Positions 29,800-38,277 of a DNA stretch of 45,951 bases are shown here, piece by piece (position 1 is the first letter of the stretch; each line of letters starts with the position of its first letter). The stretch covers positions 1-45,951 of the forward strand of contig CAZDWZ010000025.1 in NCBI GenBank assembly GCA_964509425.1, in the 5' to 3' direction. Below the pieces are notes generated by a model. The model worked only from the letters and a program-made list of their open reading frames with translations, ran no database searches and was not told the origin of the DNA. This stretch comes from CAZDWZ01 sp964509425 (GTDB lineage: Bacteria > Bdellovibrionota_C > UBA2361 > SZUA-149 > CAZDWZ01). The position numbers and the translations under genes are program-made.

Positions 29800-31634
29800 C
29801 AGGCTATTTAGTATCTCGGAGAGCGTTCCTTCAGAACGCTGGGGCGCTGGGGCTTTATGGTGCTCTCTTGCCGCTGCTACCTGCTTGGGCCTCCGGTTCG
29901 GAAGTTGGCTCGTCAGGAGAAAGGAGCCCTCCTATCGATATCACCATTGCCAGTTATCCATTCCACGTAGGCGGCCGGACCGGTAGCGCGATCGCAATGA
30001 ACGGCTCAATACCCGGGCCAATCATCAGATTGAAGGAAGGTGAGGATGCTCTCATTCGCGTCACGAACGATCTAGCCGAATCAACGTCCATTCACTGGCA
30101 CGGCATCATTCTTCCTCCGGATATGGACGGAGTCCCTGGGGTGAGCTTTGCTGGAATCCCTCCTGGTGAAACCTTCACCTACCGCTTCCCAGTGCGACAA
30201 AGTGGCACCTACTGGTGCCACAGTCACTCTGGCGGCCAGGAGCTCCTTGGACTCTATGCGCCGCTTATCATTGATCCTATTGATTCCGAACCGTTTACGT
30301 ATGATCGCGACTATGTAGTGCTCCTTTCTGACTGGAGCTTTGAGTCGCCTGGCGAGATTATCGACAACCTCAAGAAACAATCGAGCTTCTACAATTATCA
30401 ACGCCGTACCGTTGGCGATTTTATAAACGATGCGCACGCAGATGGCCTTAGAGCGTCGATGGCGGATCGCCTCGAGTGGGGACGGATGCGCATGGACCCG
30501 ACTGATTTCGCTGATGTTACTGGCGCTACCTATACCTACCTCCTGAATGGGCTGACATCTACGACGAACTGGACGGGGCTATTTCAACCCGGCGAGAAGG
30601 TGCGACTGCGCTTCATTGACGCTGCCGCCATGTCACTCTTTGATGTGCGGATTCCAAATCTCAAAATGACCGTCGTGCAAGCAGATGGCCAGAATGTGAA
30701 ACCGGTTCTGGTCGATGAGTTTCGAATTGCTCCGGGTGAGACTCTCGATGTGATAGTCGACCCTACGGAACAGGCTTATACGCTTTTTGCAGAAGCCCTT
30801 GATCGAAGTGGTTGCGTACGCGGAACACTTGCCTCCCAGAAAGGATTGACTGCTCCGATTCCGCCGCGAAGACCGCGATCGCTTCGAACCATGGCCGACA
30901 TGGGTATGGCACATGAAGGAATAGGGCTGGCCGGTGGGGGTCACGGCGGAATGAAGATGGACAGCCCTCCGGAGCCCGCCGGAATGAAGACGGACGTCAC
31001 TTCTGAGCACGGCAACATGAAAATGGGCGATCCGGCAAAAGAGCAGGGCGCACACCTAGGTTTACAAGGTCCGAGTCTCTCCGGCACCGCACCAAGACCT
31101 CATGGACCTGATAATCATGGATCGGGAAATTCAGCCGTACCGAAGTTGTTGAAAAGCAGACTGGACGAGCCCGGTACCGGATTCGAAAATACTGAACGCC
31201 GGGTCCTGGTATACACAGACCTAAAAAGTCTAACGCCAGGACTTGATCGGCGAGAGCCGGAACGTGAAATCGAACTGCATCTCACCGGCAATATGGAGCG
31301 GTATATGTGGTCATTCGACGGGAAGAAATACTCCGAAGCAAAGACTCCAATTTCCTTTCGTTATGGCGAGAGGCTTCGTCTCATTCTCGTGAACGACACG
31401 ATGATGGAACATCCCATCCATCTCCATGGGATGTGGATGGAATTGGAAAATGGCGCTGGGGATCATAAGCCGCGAAAGCATACGATTTCGGTTAAGCCGG
31501 CTGAACGGCTTACCGTGGCGATTACGGCCGACGCGCCCGGAAAGTGGGCAATGCACTGTCACCTTCTCCTCCACATGGATATGGGAATGTTTCGGGTTGT
31601 TGAAGTATCAGAACCGGAAAGGGCCTCGCGATGA
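29796..31634 (+). CDS. copA: CopA/PcoA-type multicopper oxidase of copper resistance
   Basis: 612 residues; Tat signal 'VSRRAFLQNAGALGLYGALL' (about 5-24). Copper motifs: HWHGIILPPDMDG (about 99-111), YWCHSHSGGQE (about 139-149), HPIHLHGMWM (about 539-548) and MHCHLLLHMDMGM (about 587-599). Between domains 2 and 3 lies a Met/His-rich insert (about 370-450: MADMGMAHEG, 'HGGMKMDSPPEP', 'EHGNMKMGD') as in plasmid PcoA and Pseudomonas CopA. It oxidises Cu(I) and binds extra copper in the periplasm. It is directly followed by copB in ATGA overlap, the classic copAB order. Not to be confused with the ATPase copA at 23591. Confidence 0.95.
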   Translation: MTGYLVSRRAFLQNAGALGLYGALLPLLPAWASGSEVGSSGERSPPIDITIASYPFHVGGRTGSAIAMNGSIPGPIIRLKEGEDALIRVTNDLAESTSIHWHGIILPPDMDGVPGVSFAGIPPGETFTYRFPVRQSGTYWCHSHSGGQELLGLYAPLIIDPIDSEPFTYDRDYVVLLSDWSFESPGEIIDNLKKQSSFYNYQRRTVGDFINDAHADGLRASMADRLEWGRMRMDPTDFADVTGATYTYLLNGLTSTTNWTGLFQPGEKVRLRFIDAAAMSLFDVRIPNLKMTVVQADGQNVKPVLVDEFRIAPGETLDVIVDPTEQAYTLFAEALDRSGCVRGTLASQKGLTAPIPPRRPRSLRTMADMGMAHEGIGLAGGGHGGMKMDSPPEPAGMKTDVTSEHGNMKMGDPAKEQGAHLGLQGPSLSGTAPRPHGPDNHGSGNSAVPKLLKSRLDEPGTGFENTERRVLVYTDLKSLTPGLDRREPEREIELHLTGNMERYMWSFDGKKYSEAKTPISFRYGERLRLILVNDTMMEHPIHLHGMWMELENGAGDHKPRKHTISVKPAERLTVAITADAPGKWAMHCHLLLHMDMGMFRVVEVSEPERASR

Positions 31635-32485
31635 GGTCGAAAATATTCTCGAGAATATTGCCAATACTGCTGGCTTTCTGGTCGGGCAGCTCAGCAGAAA
31701 CCCTCCCTGCTTATGCCCAGCAGCACGATCATGCTGGTTACGGTAGCACGACACTGGAAGTAGCTACCGATAAGAATAAAACAGTTCCTTCAACGGTCAC
31801 AAAGGAGCGCGGTTGGCCTGAGCCTGTGGATGACGATATGCTTCGCGGGTTTCTGTTGTTTGACAATTTCGAATACCAAGTGACGGACGGGCCAAACGCC
31901 CTCCGCTGGGATCTCCTTGGCTGGTACGGCGGCGATACGAATCGCCTTTGGTTTAAGAGCGAAGGGCGATCCGCCTTTGCGCCTAGCGAAGAGCGCAGCG
32001 AGTTAGAACTTCAAGCTCTGTACGGACGCCTCATCTCCCCCTTCTTTGACTTGCAGGGCGGAATCCGCGTTGATCCTCGGCTTGAATCGGAAGGAAACCC
32101 CGATCGCATCTATGCTGTTCTTGGCCTGCAAGGATTAGCGCCCTATCAGTTCGAAGTGGAACCAACCATTTTCTTTAGCGAGCGAGGACAGCTCGTGGGA
32201 CGGTTCACGGGCACCTACGATATTCTCTTCTCGCAGCGCCTTATTTTACAGCCGAGAGTCGAGAGCAATATCTCTTCAAAGGAGGACAAAGGAATTGGTG
32301 TCGGCTCCGGCTATAATGATCTCGAATTGGGATTGCGACTTCGCTATGAATTCCGCCGCCGCTTTGCCCCCTACATCGGCGTTACTTGGAAAGAGAGCTT
32401 CGGGGAAACGGAAAAACTAAAGCAGGATGAAGGGGGAGATAAAGGTCATTTTGCCGCAGTAACTGGCATTCGGCTCTGGTTTTGA
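31631..32485 (+). CDS. copB: CopB/PcoB outer-membrane copper-resistance protein
   Basis: 284 residues; signal peptide ending 'LPAYA', then a short His stretch (QQHDHAG). The body is the CopB domain: 'FLLFDNFEYQVTDGPNALRWDLLGW' (about 74-98), 'NRLWFKSEG', 'ELQALYGRLISPFFDLQGGIR', 'RIYAVLGLQGLAPYQFEVEP', 'TGTYDILFSQRLILQPRVE', and the last strands 'YIGVTWKESFGETEKL' with the terminal aromatic 'GIRLWF' typical of outer-membrane beta-barrels. The N-terminal Met/His region seen in many CopB proteins is short here. Sequesters copper at the outer membrane. Confidence 0.95.
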   Translation: MRSKIFSRILPILLAFWSGSSAETLPAYAQQHDHAGYGSTTLEVATDKNKTVPSTVTKERGWPEPVDDDMLRGFLLFDNFEYQVTDGPNALRWDLLGWYGGDTNRLWFKSEGRSAFAPSEERSELELQALYGRLISPFFDLQGGIRVDPRLESEGNPDRIYAVLGLQGLAPYQFEVEPTIFFSERGQLVGRFTGTYDILFSQRLILQPRVESNISSKEDKGIGVGSGYNDLELGLRLRYEFRRRFAPYIGVTWKESFGETEKLKQDEGGDKGHFAAVTGIRLWF

Positions 32486-32540
32486 AAGGCCGATGAAATG
32501 AGAGTAGGTAAAGATGGCACAGAGGTAGAGTAAACAATAT

Positions 32541-34457
32541 ATGCGGCACAATCTATATATATTCGCCTCCGCATTCTTTCTTGCCGCCTCAGTCCTCCTG
32601 CTGCCAAGGCCCGGCTCCGCTCAAATTTCAGAGGCAGAGCACCTCAGCCATCACCCGGAACTAGCGGCACAGGCAAGCCAAGGCCAGGCAGCGCAGCCCA
32701 ACATGCCCAAGACCAATATGCCTCAAGCCGCTCCTCCCGCGGGCGGAATGATGCAGGGAATGGGCGAGATGATGAAGCAAATGGGGCTTCCCCCGAAGAA
32801 AGATTTTTATCCCTCCTTGGTTGAAATTCCAAATCTTACCCCCGAACGATGGAACGAGATTCAACAAGCCGCTCATGCGCGCATGATTGAAGGATTGGGC
32901 CGACTGTCACAGGGACTTGGCGCTCTATCCGCCGCTGTTGACGCTGATAATTTTGCCCGAATGCAGAGCTCGCTCGCAGAAATGCGGGAGGGAATAAAGG
33001 GTTTTGAAGGTGGGCTCTCCGCCCATCGTTTGCTTGCTGAGGGGGAGCCGCCCCGCACCATAGCACTGAATTGGTTCAAGACTGAGATGAACCTGCATGA
33101 TGAGGTGACCGTTGTTCCTCACGGGTTTTTCGGTCTGTCACTTTTCCACCTGATGGTTATGATACTGCTCTCGTTTTTCTCGGTGACAATGCTCCTCATG
33201 TATTTTTTCAAGATGCGTCGTGCCACCGCGCTTCTTGAAAGACTTACATCGGAAGGTGTAGCTGGTGGCGGCCCAGGCATTCCGTCCTCGGGTGGAGGTT
33301 CCCCTGATGGCGGAACTACTCCGCCTTCAGGTGCCCCGCCTAGCGGAGCGCCACCTGCTAGCCAGGCACCTCCAATCAGTGGCACTTCAGCTAACGCCCT
33401 CTCAGCCGTACCTCCAGTATGGGCGGGAAAGCTCAAGTTCGCGAAGATTTCTCGAGAAACTCCTAACGTAAAAACATTTCGCCTCGTTGATCCATCTAGC
33501 GCAACGTTGCCGTTTTCGTTTTTGCCCGGACAGTTTCTCAATCTTTCTGCTTTGATTGACGGAAAAACCGTGACACGTGCCTATACCATCGCGACTTCAC
33601 CAACGGATGATTCCTTTTGCGACCTGACCATTAAGAGAGAAGATCAGGGGACTTTCTCAAGATATCTTCATGATCTCATTAAGGAGGGGGATTTGATTGA
33701 TGTAAAAGGCCCGAGTGGCCTTTTCGTCTTTACAGGGGCCGAGGCCAAATCAATTGTGCTAATTGGCGCTGGAATCGGGGTCACTCCGATGATGAGCGTG
33801 CTTCGCTTTCTTACGGTTAAGGAATGGCCGGGAACAATTACCCTTCTTTTCACCTACCGGAACTCTGAGGACTATCTCTTCCGGAGTGAACTCGACGCGC
33901 TTGCAACAAAATTTCCAAACTTCAAACTAATTGTTACTGCCACCGGCAAAGTAGGCTCAGATTGGAGTGGACTGCGCGGGCGATTCACAAAGGAGATGAT
34001 TGCGACTGTCCCCGATTTGACTTCGTCGCGGGTTCACATCTGCGGCCCTGATGCATTCATGGACGGAATGAAAAAACTGCTGTCTGAACTTAGTGTTCCG
34101 AGAGAGGCAATCAAAATTGAAGCCTTCGGGTCGATGAGAAAGGATGAGCCAGCGACACCGCTGGGGCGCGATTGGAAGAGCAGTATCGTTAGCACTCCGA
34201 TCACGGTGAATTTTACCGTATCTCGCAAGAAAGCAGCTTTCCCGCCGAACATGTCGGTGCTCGAAGCAGCTGAATCGGTCGGGGTGGAAATCGAGAATTC
34301 CTGCCGTGTCGGCACCTGTGGAATCTGTAAGATCCGGCTTGTCTCGGGGCATGTAACCATGGAGGTCGAAGACGGAATCACGCCCGAAGAAAAAGCGAGC
34401 GGACTTATTCTTGCCTGTCAGGCGAGATCGACCGAAAATATCGGAGTTGAGGCATAG
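32541..34457 (+). CDS. Fusion: Met-rich periplasmic domain, TM helix, flavin reductase, 2Fe-2S ferredoxin
   Basis: 638 residues. Signal peptide (about 1-27); Met/Pro-rich segment (about 54-84, 'GGMMQGMGEMMKQMGLPP'); helical periplasmic domain (about 87-195); one membrane helix (LFHLMVMILLSFFSVTMLL, about 201-219); a Gly/Pro/Ser linker (about 241-290); an FNR-type flavin domain (RAYTIATSP at about 346 binds flavin; 'GAGIGVTPMM' at about 409 binds NAD(P)H; 'VHICGPDAFMDGM' near 510); and a C-terminal plant-type 2Fe-2S ferredoxin (ENSCRVGTCGICKIRL... LACQ). Topology puts the copper-binding part outside and the reductase inside. The two following genes encode a heme-b-like membrane protein and a heptaheme cytochrome, so together they could carry electrons from NAD(P)H to the periplasm. 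Confidence 0.85.
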   Translation: MRHNLYIFASAFFLAASVLLLPRPGSAQISEAEHLSHHPELAAQASQGQAAQPNMPKTNMPQAAPPAGGMMQGMGEMMKQMGLPPKKDFYPSLVEIPNLTPERWNEIQQAAHARMIEGLGRLSQGLGALSAAVDADNFARMQSSLAEMREGIKGFEGGLSAHRLLAEGEPPRTIALNWFKTEMNLHDEVTVVPHGFFGLSLFHLMVMILLSFFSVTMLLMYFFKMRRATALLERLTSEGVAGGGPGIPSSGGGSPDGGTTPPSGAPPSGAPPASQAPPISGTSANALSAVPPVWAGKLKFAKISRETPNVKTFRLVDPSSATLPFSFLPGQFLNLSALIDGKTVTRAYTIATSPTDDSFCDLTIKREDQGTFSRYLHDLIKEGDLIDVKGPSGLFVFTGAEAKSIVLIGAGIGVTPMMSVLRFLTVKEWPGTITLLFTYRNSEDYLFRSELDALATKFPNFKLIVTATGKVGSDWSGLRGRFTKEMIATVPDLTSSRVHICGPDAFMDGMKKLLSELSVPREAIKIEAFGSMRKDEPATPLGRDWKSSIVSTPITVNFTVSRKKAAFPPNMSVLEAAESVGVEIENSCRVGTCGICKIRLVSGHVTMEVEDGITPEEKASGLILACQARSTENIGVEA

Positions 34458-34463
34458 CGGGGA

Positions 34464-35204
34464 ATGAAGGAGCAGGAGAAAATTATTGCGCTCGCTCTTT
34501 TGACGCTTATTCTCATGAGCTGGTTGAGCTTTGCCTTTCACAGCGATTCTCGATTCGCAGGAAGTTATTACGGGGGGCTCATTGGGATTGCAGCGGCTGT
34601 TCTGATGTTCTCCACACTCCTCTATGTTCCTATCAAGCGCATCTCCTGGCTTAAGGCGGCAACTTTACGAATCGTGTCGATGGGGACCATTCTTAGGCTC
34701 CATATTTATGCGGGGGTTCTCGGTGCCATCCTCGCACTCGTACATACAGGACATAAATTTCAAAGCCCTCTTGGCATAGCGCTTATCACCATTATGCTCT
34801 TGGTAGTATTCAGCGGCTTTGTAGGGCGTTACCTCATGACCTTCATCGCTGAAGAGACAAGAGAAAAGAGAATCAGTCTTAGCAAGCTCGAGCAGCGCTA
34901 TCGGGAGACCGCACTCGCGCTTGCAGATCATCCCGATCGCAGAGAACTTGTTCGCTCCTTTGCGAAGAGCTGGTTTTTGCCTCGGTTCACTGCCGCTTCA
35001 CCGGATCTGCAACTTGCTAAGGATGCGCACGAGCTGAGCGAGTCGATGGCTGATTTGGAATATGCGCTCCGAAGCCACACAGCGATAAAAAGAATGTTTG
35101 GTCGCTGGGTTTATTTTCATATCATTCTGTCGGTCGTACTTTTTGTTCTCCTAACGATGCATATCTGGGGGAGTTTCTATTTTGGTGTGAGATGGCTTCA
35201 GTGA
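34464..35204 (+). CDS. Cytochrome-b-like integral membrane protein
   Basis: 246 residues with five to six membrane helices: about 8-25, 37-55, 75-96, 103-125 and 215-240. Histidines sit inside or at the ends of helices in positions suited to bis-His heme b: 'RLHIYAGVLGAILALVHTGHKF' (His at about 80, 93 and 96) and 'WVYFHIILSVVLFVLLTMHIWGSFYFG' (His at about 219 and 233). A cytosolic helical insert (about 130-205) separates the last helices. The layout resembles ferric-reductase-like and DUF4405-type cytochrome b domains. Starts 7 bases after the flavin reductase gene and overlaps the cytochrome c gene by 13 bases, so it is probably the membrane link between them. Confidence 0.7.
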   Translation: MKEQEKIIALALLTLILMSWLSFAFHSDSRFAGSYYGGLIGIAAAVLMFSTLLYVPIKRISWLKAATLRIVSMGTILRLHIYAGVLGAILALVHTGHKFQSPLGIALITIMLLVVFSGFVGRYLMTFIAEETREKRISLSKLEQRYRETALALADHPDRRELVRSFAKSWFLPRFTAASPDLQLAKDAHELSESMADLEYALRSHTAIKRMFGRWVYFHIILSVVLFVLLTMHIWGSFYFGVRWLQ

Positions 35205-35980
35205 CGCGGTGGGCCATCACTATATGCATTCTCTTGGTAGTGATCGCCGCGGGGGGAAGGCCATTCGTCCAACGTCCAGAATCTTTTCGTTCTGCTCCTA
35301 AGGCATGGTCGGCCATCGTTCAGCCTGGAAAGCTTTCAAAAGTTCACGCCAACCTCGAAAGCAACTGCCAGGAATGTCACTCGCCCTATCGAGGCGTCGT
35401 AAGAGACCAGTGCGTCACCTGCCATGCGGCACAGACCGAGCTACTGAAGAAACAGAATACAAAATTTCATGCTTCCATTGGCTCGTGTACAGGATGTCAC
35501 GTTGAACATCAGGGCCGCGATTCCTCAATTACAAAAATGGACCATAGCCATCTGGCGCTCGTCGGCTTAGAGATGCTCGATCGCAGCCAAAGCCCGGAAA
35601 ACGCGGAGTCGAAAATAATTTCCTTTCTCCGCTCGGAAAGAAGCGACTACCACGGCACAACCATTGCCGCTGAAGAAATGCTTAATTGCAATTCCTGCCA
35701 TGCGAATCAGGACAGACACCGGTCGCTGTTTGGAAGCGATTGTAGCGCCTGTCATGGCACTACCAAGTGGACTATCCCGGCGTTCCGTCACCCCTTACCG
35801 ACATCCCGAGACTGCTCCCAATGTCATCAAGCCCCGCCAAGCCATTACATGATGCACTTTAAGATGATCTCCGAAAAAGTTGCAGGTGTTGAGCATGCTC
35901 AAGTGAGTCAATGCTATTCCTGCCATCAAACTACTTCGTGGAACGATATCAAGGGAGTTGGTTGGTATAAGCATCATTAG
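35192..35980 (+). CDS. Heptaheme c-type cytochrome
   Basis: 262 residues. N-terminal signal or anchor (WAITICILLVVIAAGG, about 7-22). Seven CxxCH heme-binding motifs: CQECH, CVTCH, CTGCH, CNSCH, CSACH, CSQCH and CYSCH. Extra histidines (for example 'KFHASIGS', 'KMDHSHLAL', 'RHRSLFG') provide distal ligands. The spacing of the first three ('ESNCQECHSPYRGVVRDQCVTCH', cited in part) recalls class III/cytochrome c7-like multiheme proteins. Exported to the periplasm; expected to pass electrons between the membrane cytochrome b and an external acceptor such as Cu(II) or an oxidase. It ends the operon. No terminator is visible in the 227 bases before the convergent oxidase gene, which hold no other gene. 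Confidence 0.92.
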   Translation: MASVTRWAITICILLVVIAAGGRPFVQRPESFRSAPKAWSAIVQPGKLSKVHANLESNCQECHSPYRGVVRDQCVTCHAAQTELLKKQNTKFHASIGSCTGCHVEHQGRDSSITKMDHSHLALVGLEMLDRSQSPENAESKIISFLRSERSDYHGTTIAAEEMLNCNSCHANQDRHRSLFGSDCSACHGTTKWTIPAFRHPLPTSRDCSQCHQAPPSHYMMHFKMISEKVAGVEHAQVSQCYSCHQTTSWNDIKGVGWYKHH

Positions 35981-36207
35981 CCTGAATTTCTCAATCAAAT
36001 TGGCGAAGGAACAGCCGCTGGTCGCAACTCTCCCCCGACGCGGGGTCGACAGGCAAACTTTCCCCAATCAGGAGGCCCTTCGCACTGATTTCACTTACGG
36101 GGTTCTGGCGTGCACGAGGATCTCGTCGGACAGGGCTGTTCCAATTTATTTGCTTTCTCGGATCATCGCACCGAAGGCTAAAATGTCGCGGAGCCGCGTC
36201 AAGCGAA

Positions 36208-37668
36208 TTACTTAACCTCAACCAGCGTCATCATCCCGGACTCTGCATGCTCCAAGATATGACAGTGAACCATCCATTTTCCGGAATCCTGCGGAACTAA
36301 GCCAATTTCGACTGTCTCGAGCGGGTGGACAAGGACGGTATCTCGCCAATGAGGCTCATTCACTCGCTGACCGTTCCGGCTTAAGAGCTTGAAAAACGTG
36401 CCGTGCATGTGCATGGGATGTAAGCGGTAAGATTCGTTGGTAAAGCGGACCTTGCTCCACCGATCAATCGGAAGTTGGTATGGAACACCATCCGAATGGT
36501 GCTCATGATCCATCGTCTTGTCGTTGAGTGTCCATTGAATACCGAAGGGACCGCCCGATCGGGCGTTTAAGCGCAGCTCCAGCCGCGGTTCAATTCCCTC
36601 GGCGTTTTTCCATTCCGGAACACGTGCCTGGGCCGGCGACGAAAAATTTGCCGTCGAAACGGGCTGCCCCTCAACCTGAAACTCCGCCAGCCGGATTGGC
36701 TGTCGCGTAAACCGATCAAATATCGTTACCCCTCTGTCCGACATTTGCACAGGGAAGGTAATGTCAAGGTCTAGCCGATTGCCCGGCGAAATCTCGAAGC
36801 CGGCCGGGGTTAGGGGCCGGCTCGTATACATACCATCAACAGCGATTATCTCTGCCTTCAGAGCGGAAAAATCCGGCGCAAAGACCCGTCCGTTTGCAAC
36901 ATTCAGGAGACGAAGGCGTATTCGCTCTCCGGGACGTACAGACATTCGTGCCTCTTCGTCCCCGTTGACAGTGATCTTGTTTCCCCACCTTCCATCGTGA
37001 GCAAGATCGTGTCGCGTATTGAACTGGGGCGCAATTTCGCCATCTTGTGCCAAAAGCCAATCGTCGAGTATCCACGTCACATCTCGCGCATAGGGCGGCG
37101 CGTTGACGTCTTCCACAATAAGCACGCCGAACAATCCGCGTTCAACCTGCTCACTGCTCCGAACATGTGGGTGAAACCAGAATGTGCCAGCGTCCTTGGG
37201 TGTAAACTCGTAGGTGAAGGTCGCTCCAGGCTCGATCGGTCGCTGTGTCACACCGGGGACGCCGTCCATATTGTTCGGCACACGCACTCCATGCCAGTGG
37301 ATGGTGGTAGGTTGCGGTAGACTATTAGTGAAGAAAATTCGTAGTGTCTCGCCGAGCCGAATTCGAAGGGAGGGTCCCGGAACCTGCCCATTATAGGCCC
37401 AAACTTTTACAGGGCGGCCATTGAAGAGCGGCACTACGGTTGGCGACGCTTTAAGGCTGAATTCGCGAATCTTGCCTGAATGAATAGCCTTCGAGGGATA
37501 CGCACTATCAAACTCCCGCGTAAGCTGTTCCTCTATTTCGAGTCTCGAGCCCAGGTTTGAGGGCAGGGAGTGGCCCAGACGTGGCCCTGCTGCTACGACC
37601 AGGACGGCAAGCGAAAGAAGCGTTATCGATCGAAAATACACGAGACCTCGAATATCAATCTCCAACAT
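36208..37668 (-). CDS. Third multicopper oxidase (three-domain type)
   Basis: 486 residues from the ATG at 37668, whose product has a normal signal or anchor (RSITLLSLAVLVVAAG, about 13-28); an upstream ATG at 37749 would add 27 residues ahead of it. Copper motifs: IHWHGVRVPNNMDG (about 125), FWFHPHVRSSEQ (about 165), HPMHMHGTFFKLL (about 415) and MVHCHILEHAESGMM (about 465). This is the CueO/SufI-like branch without a Met-rich insert and without an obvious Tat motif, hence different from the two others. It stands alone on the minus strand, converging on the heptaheme cytochrome gene. An ACTTCT/AGAAGT inverted repeat at about 37758-37771 lies just upstream and could be an operator. Confidence 0.92.
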   Translation of the reverse strand: MLEIDIRGLVYFRSITLLSLAVLVVAAGPRLGHSLPSNLGSRLEIEEQLTREFDSAYPSKAIHSGKIREFSLKASPTVVPLFNGRPVKVWAYNGQVPGPSLRIRLGETLRIFFTNSLPQPTTIHWHGVRVPNNMDGVPGVTQRPIEPGATFTYEFTPKDAGTFWFHPHVRSSEQVERGLFGVLIVEDVNAPPYARDVTWILDDWLLAQDGEIAPQFNTRHDLAHDGRWGNKITVNGDEEARMSVRPGERIRLRLLNVANGRVFAPDFSALKAEIIAVDGMYTSRPLTPAGFEISPGNRLDLDITFPVQMSDRGVTIFDRFTRQPIRLAEFQVEGQPVSTANFSSPAQARVPEWKNAEGIEPRLELRLNARSGGPFGIQWTLNDKTMDHEHHSDGVPYQLPIDRWSKVRFTNESYRLHPMHMHGTFFKLLSRNGQRVNEPHWRDTVLVHPLETVEIGLVPQDSGKWMVHCHILEHAESGMMTLVEVK

Positions 37669-37749
37669 GGACACTTTGTGCGACTGTACATACGCTAAGA
37701 TTTTCGAAACATAAAATTCGCCCAGGGGAGCACCGCTCCCGATGAACAT

Positions 37750-38277
37750 CGGCGTCCAACTTCTGAAGAAGTCTAAGAGCTCGTCGCACTGAGTGCAAGA
37801 GTCTCATGGTCTCGCCGGAGCACGATCGGGCTAGGCCTACAGTGCTGCTTTAGGCTCGAATCCGCGACAAAAGAGTAGGCTCACAACAGAAAGGAAGCTC
37901 CGTGCCTCACATATCTTGAGCACCGGGCAGGGGAGCGGAACGCCGCAGTCCATCAATCGGATTCGCCGCGGTCAATCCCAGTCCGTGTTCCGGGACATCT
38001 TCATCTTCGGCATAATCACGACTTCTCGATCATTTGTTGGATCTGTTTGGAGCCCTATGACATTGCGCTGGAGTGCTCGTCCTCGGCGCGAGTAGACCCT
38101 TATGCACCTTATGCAATTGACGAGGCCGACAGGCTAAGCCGGGGCCGCCGCCGTTTAGATGATGCTGAGCAGAAGACGGGCAGGGGCACTTTCCGGCATC
38201 CTTTCATCTCGAGATTGACTGACTTATTGACGGTTTCTGCGGAATGGAAGAGATTCGCCTGCAGCTTTCGTCGGGAG
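37750..38277. other. Intergenic region without a recognisable gene
   Basis: About 530 bases between divergent genes. An inverted repeat ACTTCT-GA-AGAAGT lies at its left end. A TTG-started extension of the next gene runs through its right third but lacks protein-like pattern and is absent from the paralogue at 22310. Base composition rises in G+C towards the right. Confidence 0.45.

Noticed and set aside
33957..34541. 194-codon minus-strand frame
   Set aside because: Shadow of the flavin-reductase/2Fe-2S gene, which has clear motifs throughout this interval.
35981..36207. Short plus-strand frame 35958-36215 between the cytochrome and third oxidase genes
   Set aside because: It overlaps the end of the cytochrome gene, lacks a ribosome site and has no recognisable pattern.
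38047..38277. TTG-initiated N-terminal extension of the second nuclease-like protein
   Set aside because: The paralogue begins where the ATG at 38278 lies, and the extension shows no conserved pattern.
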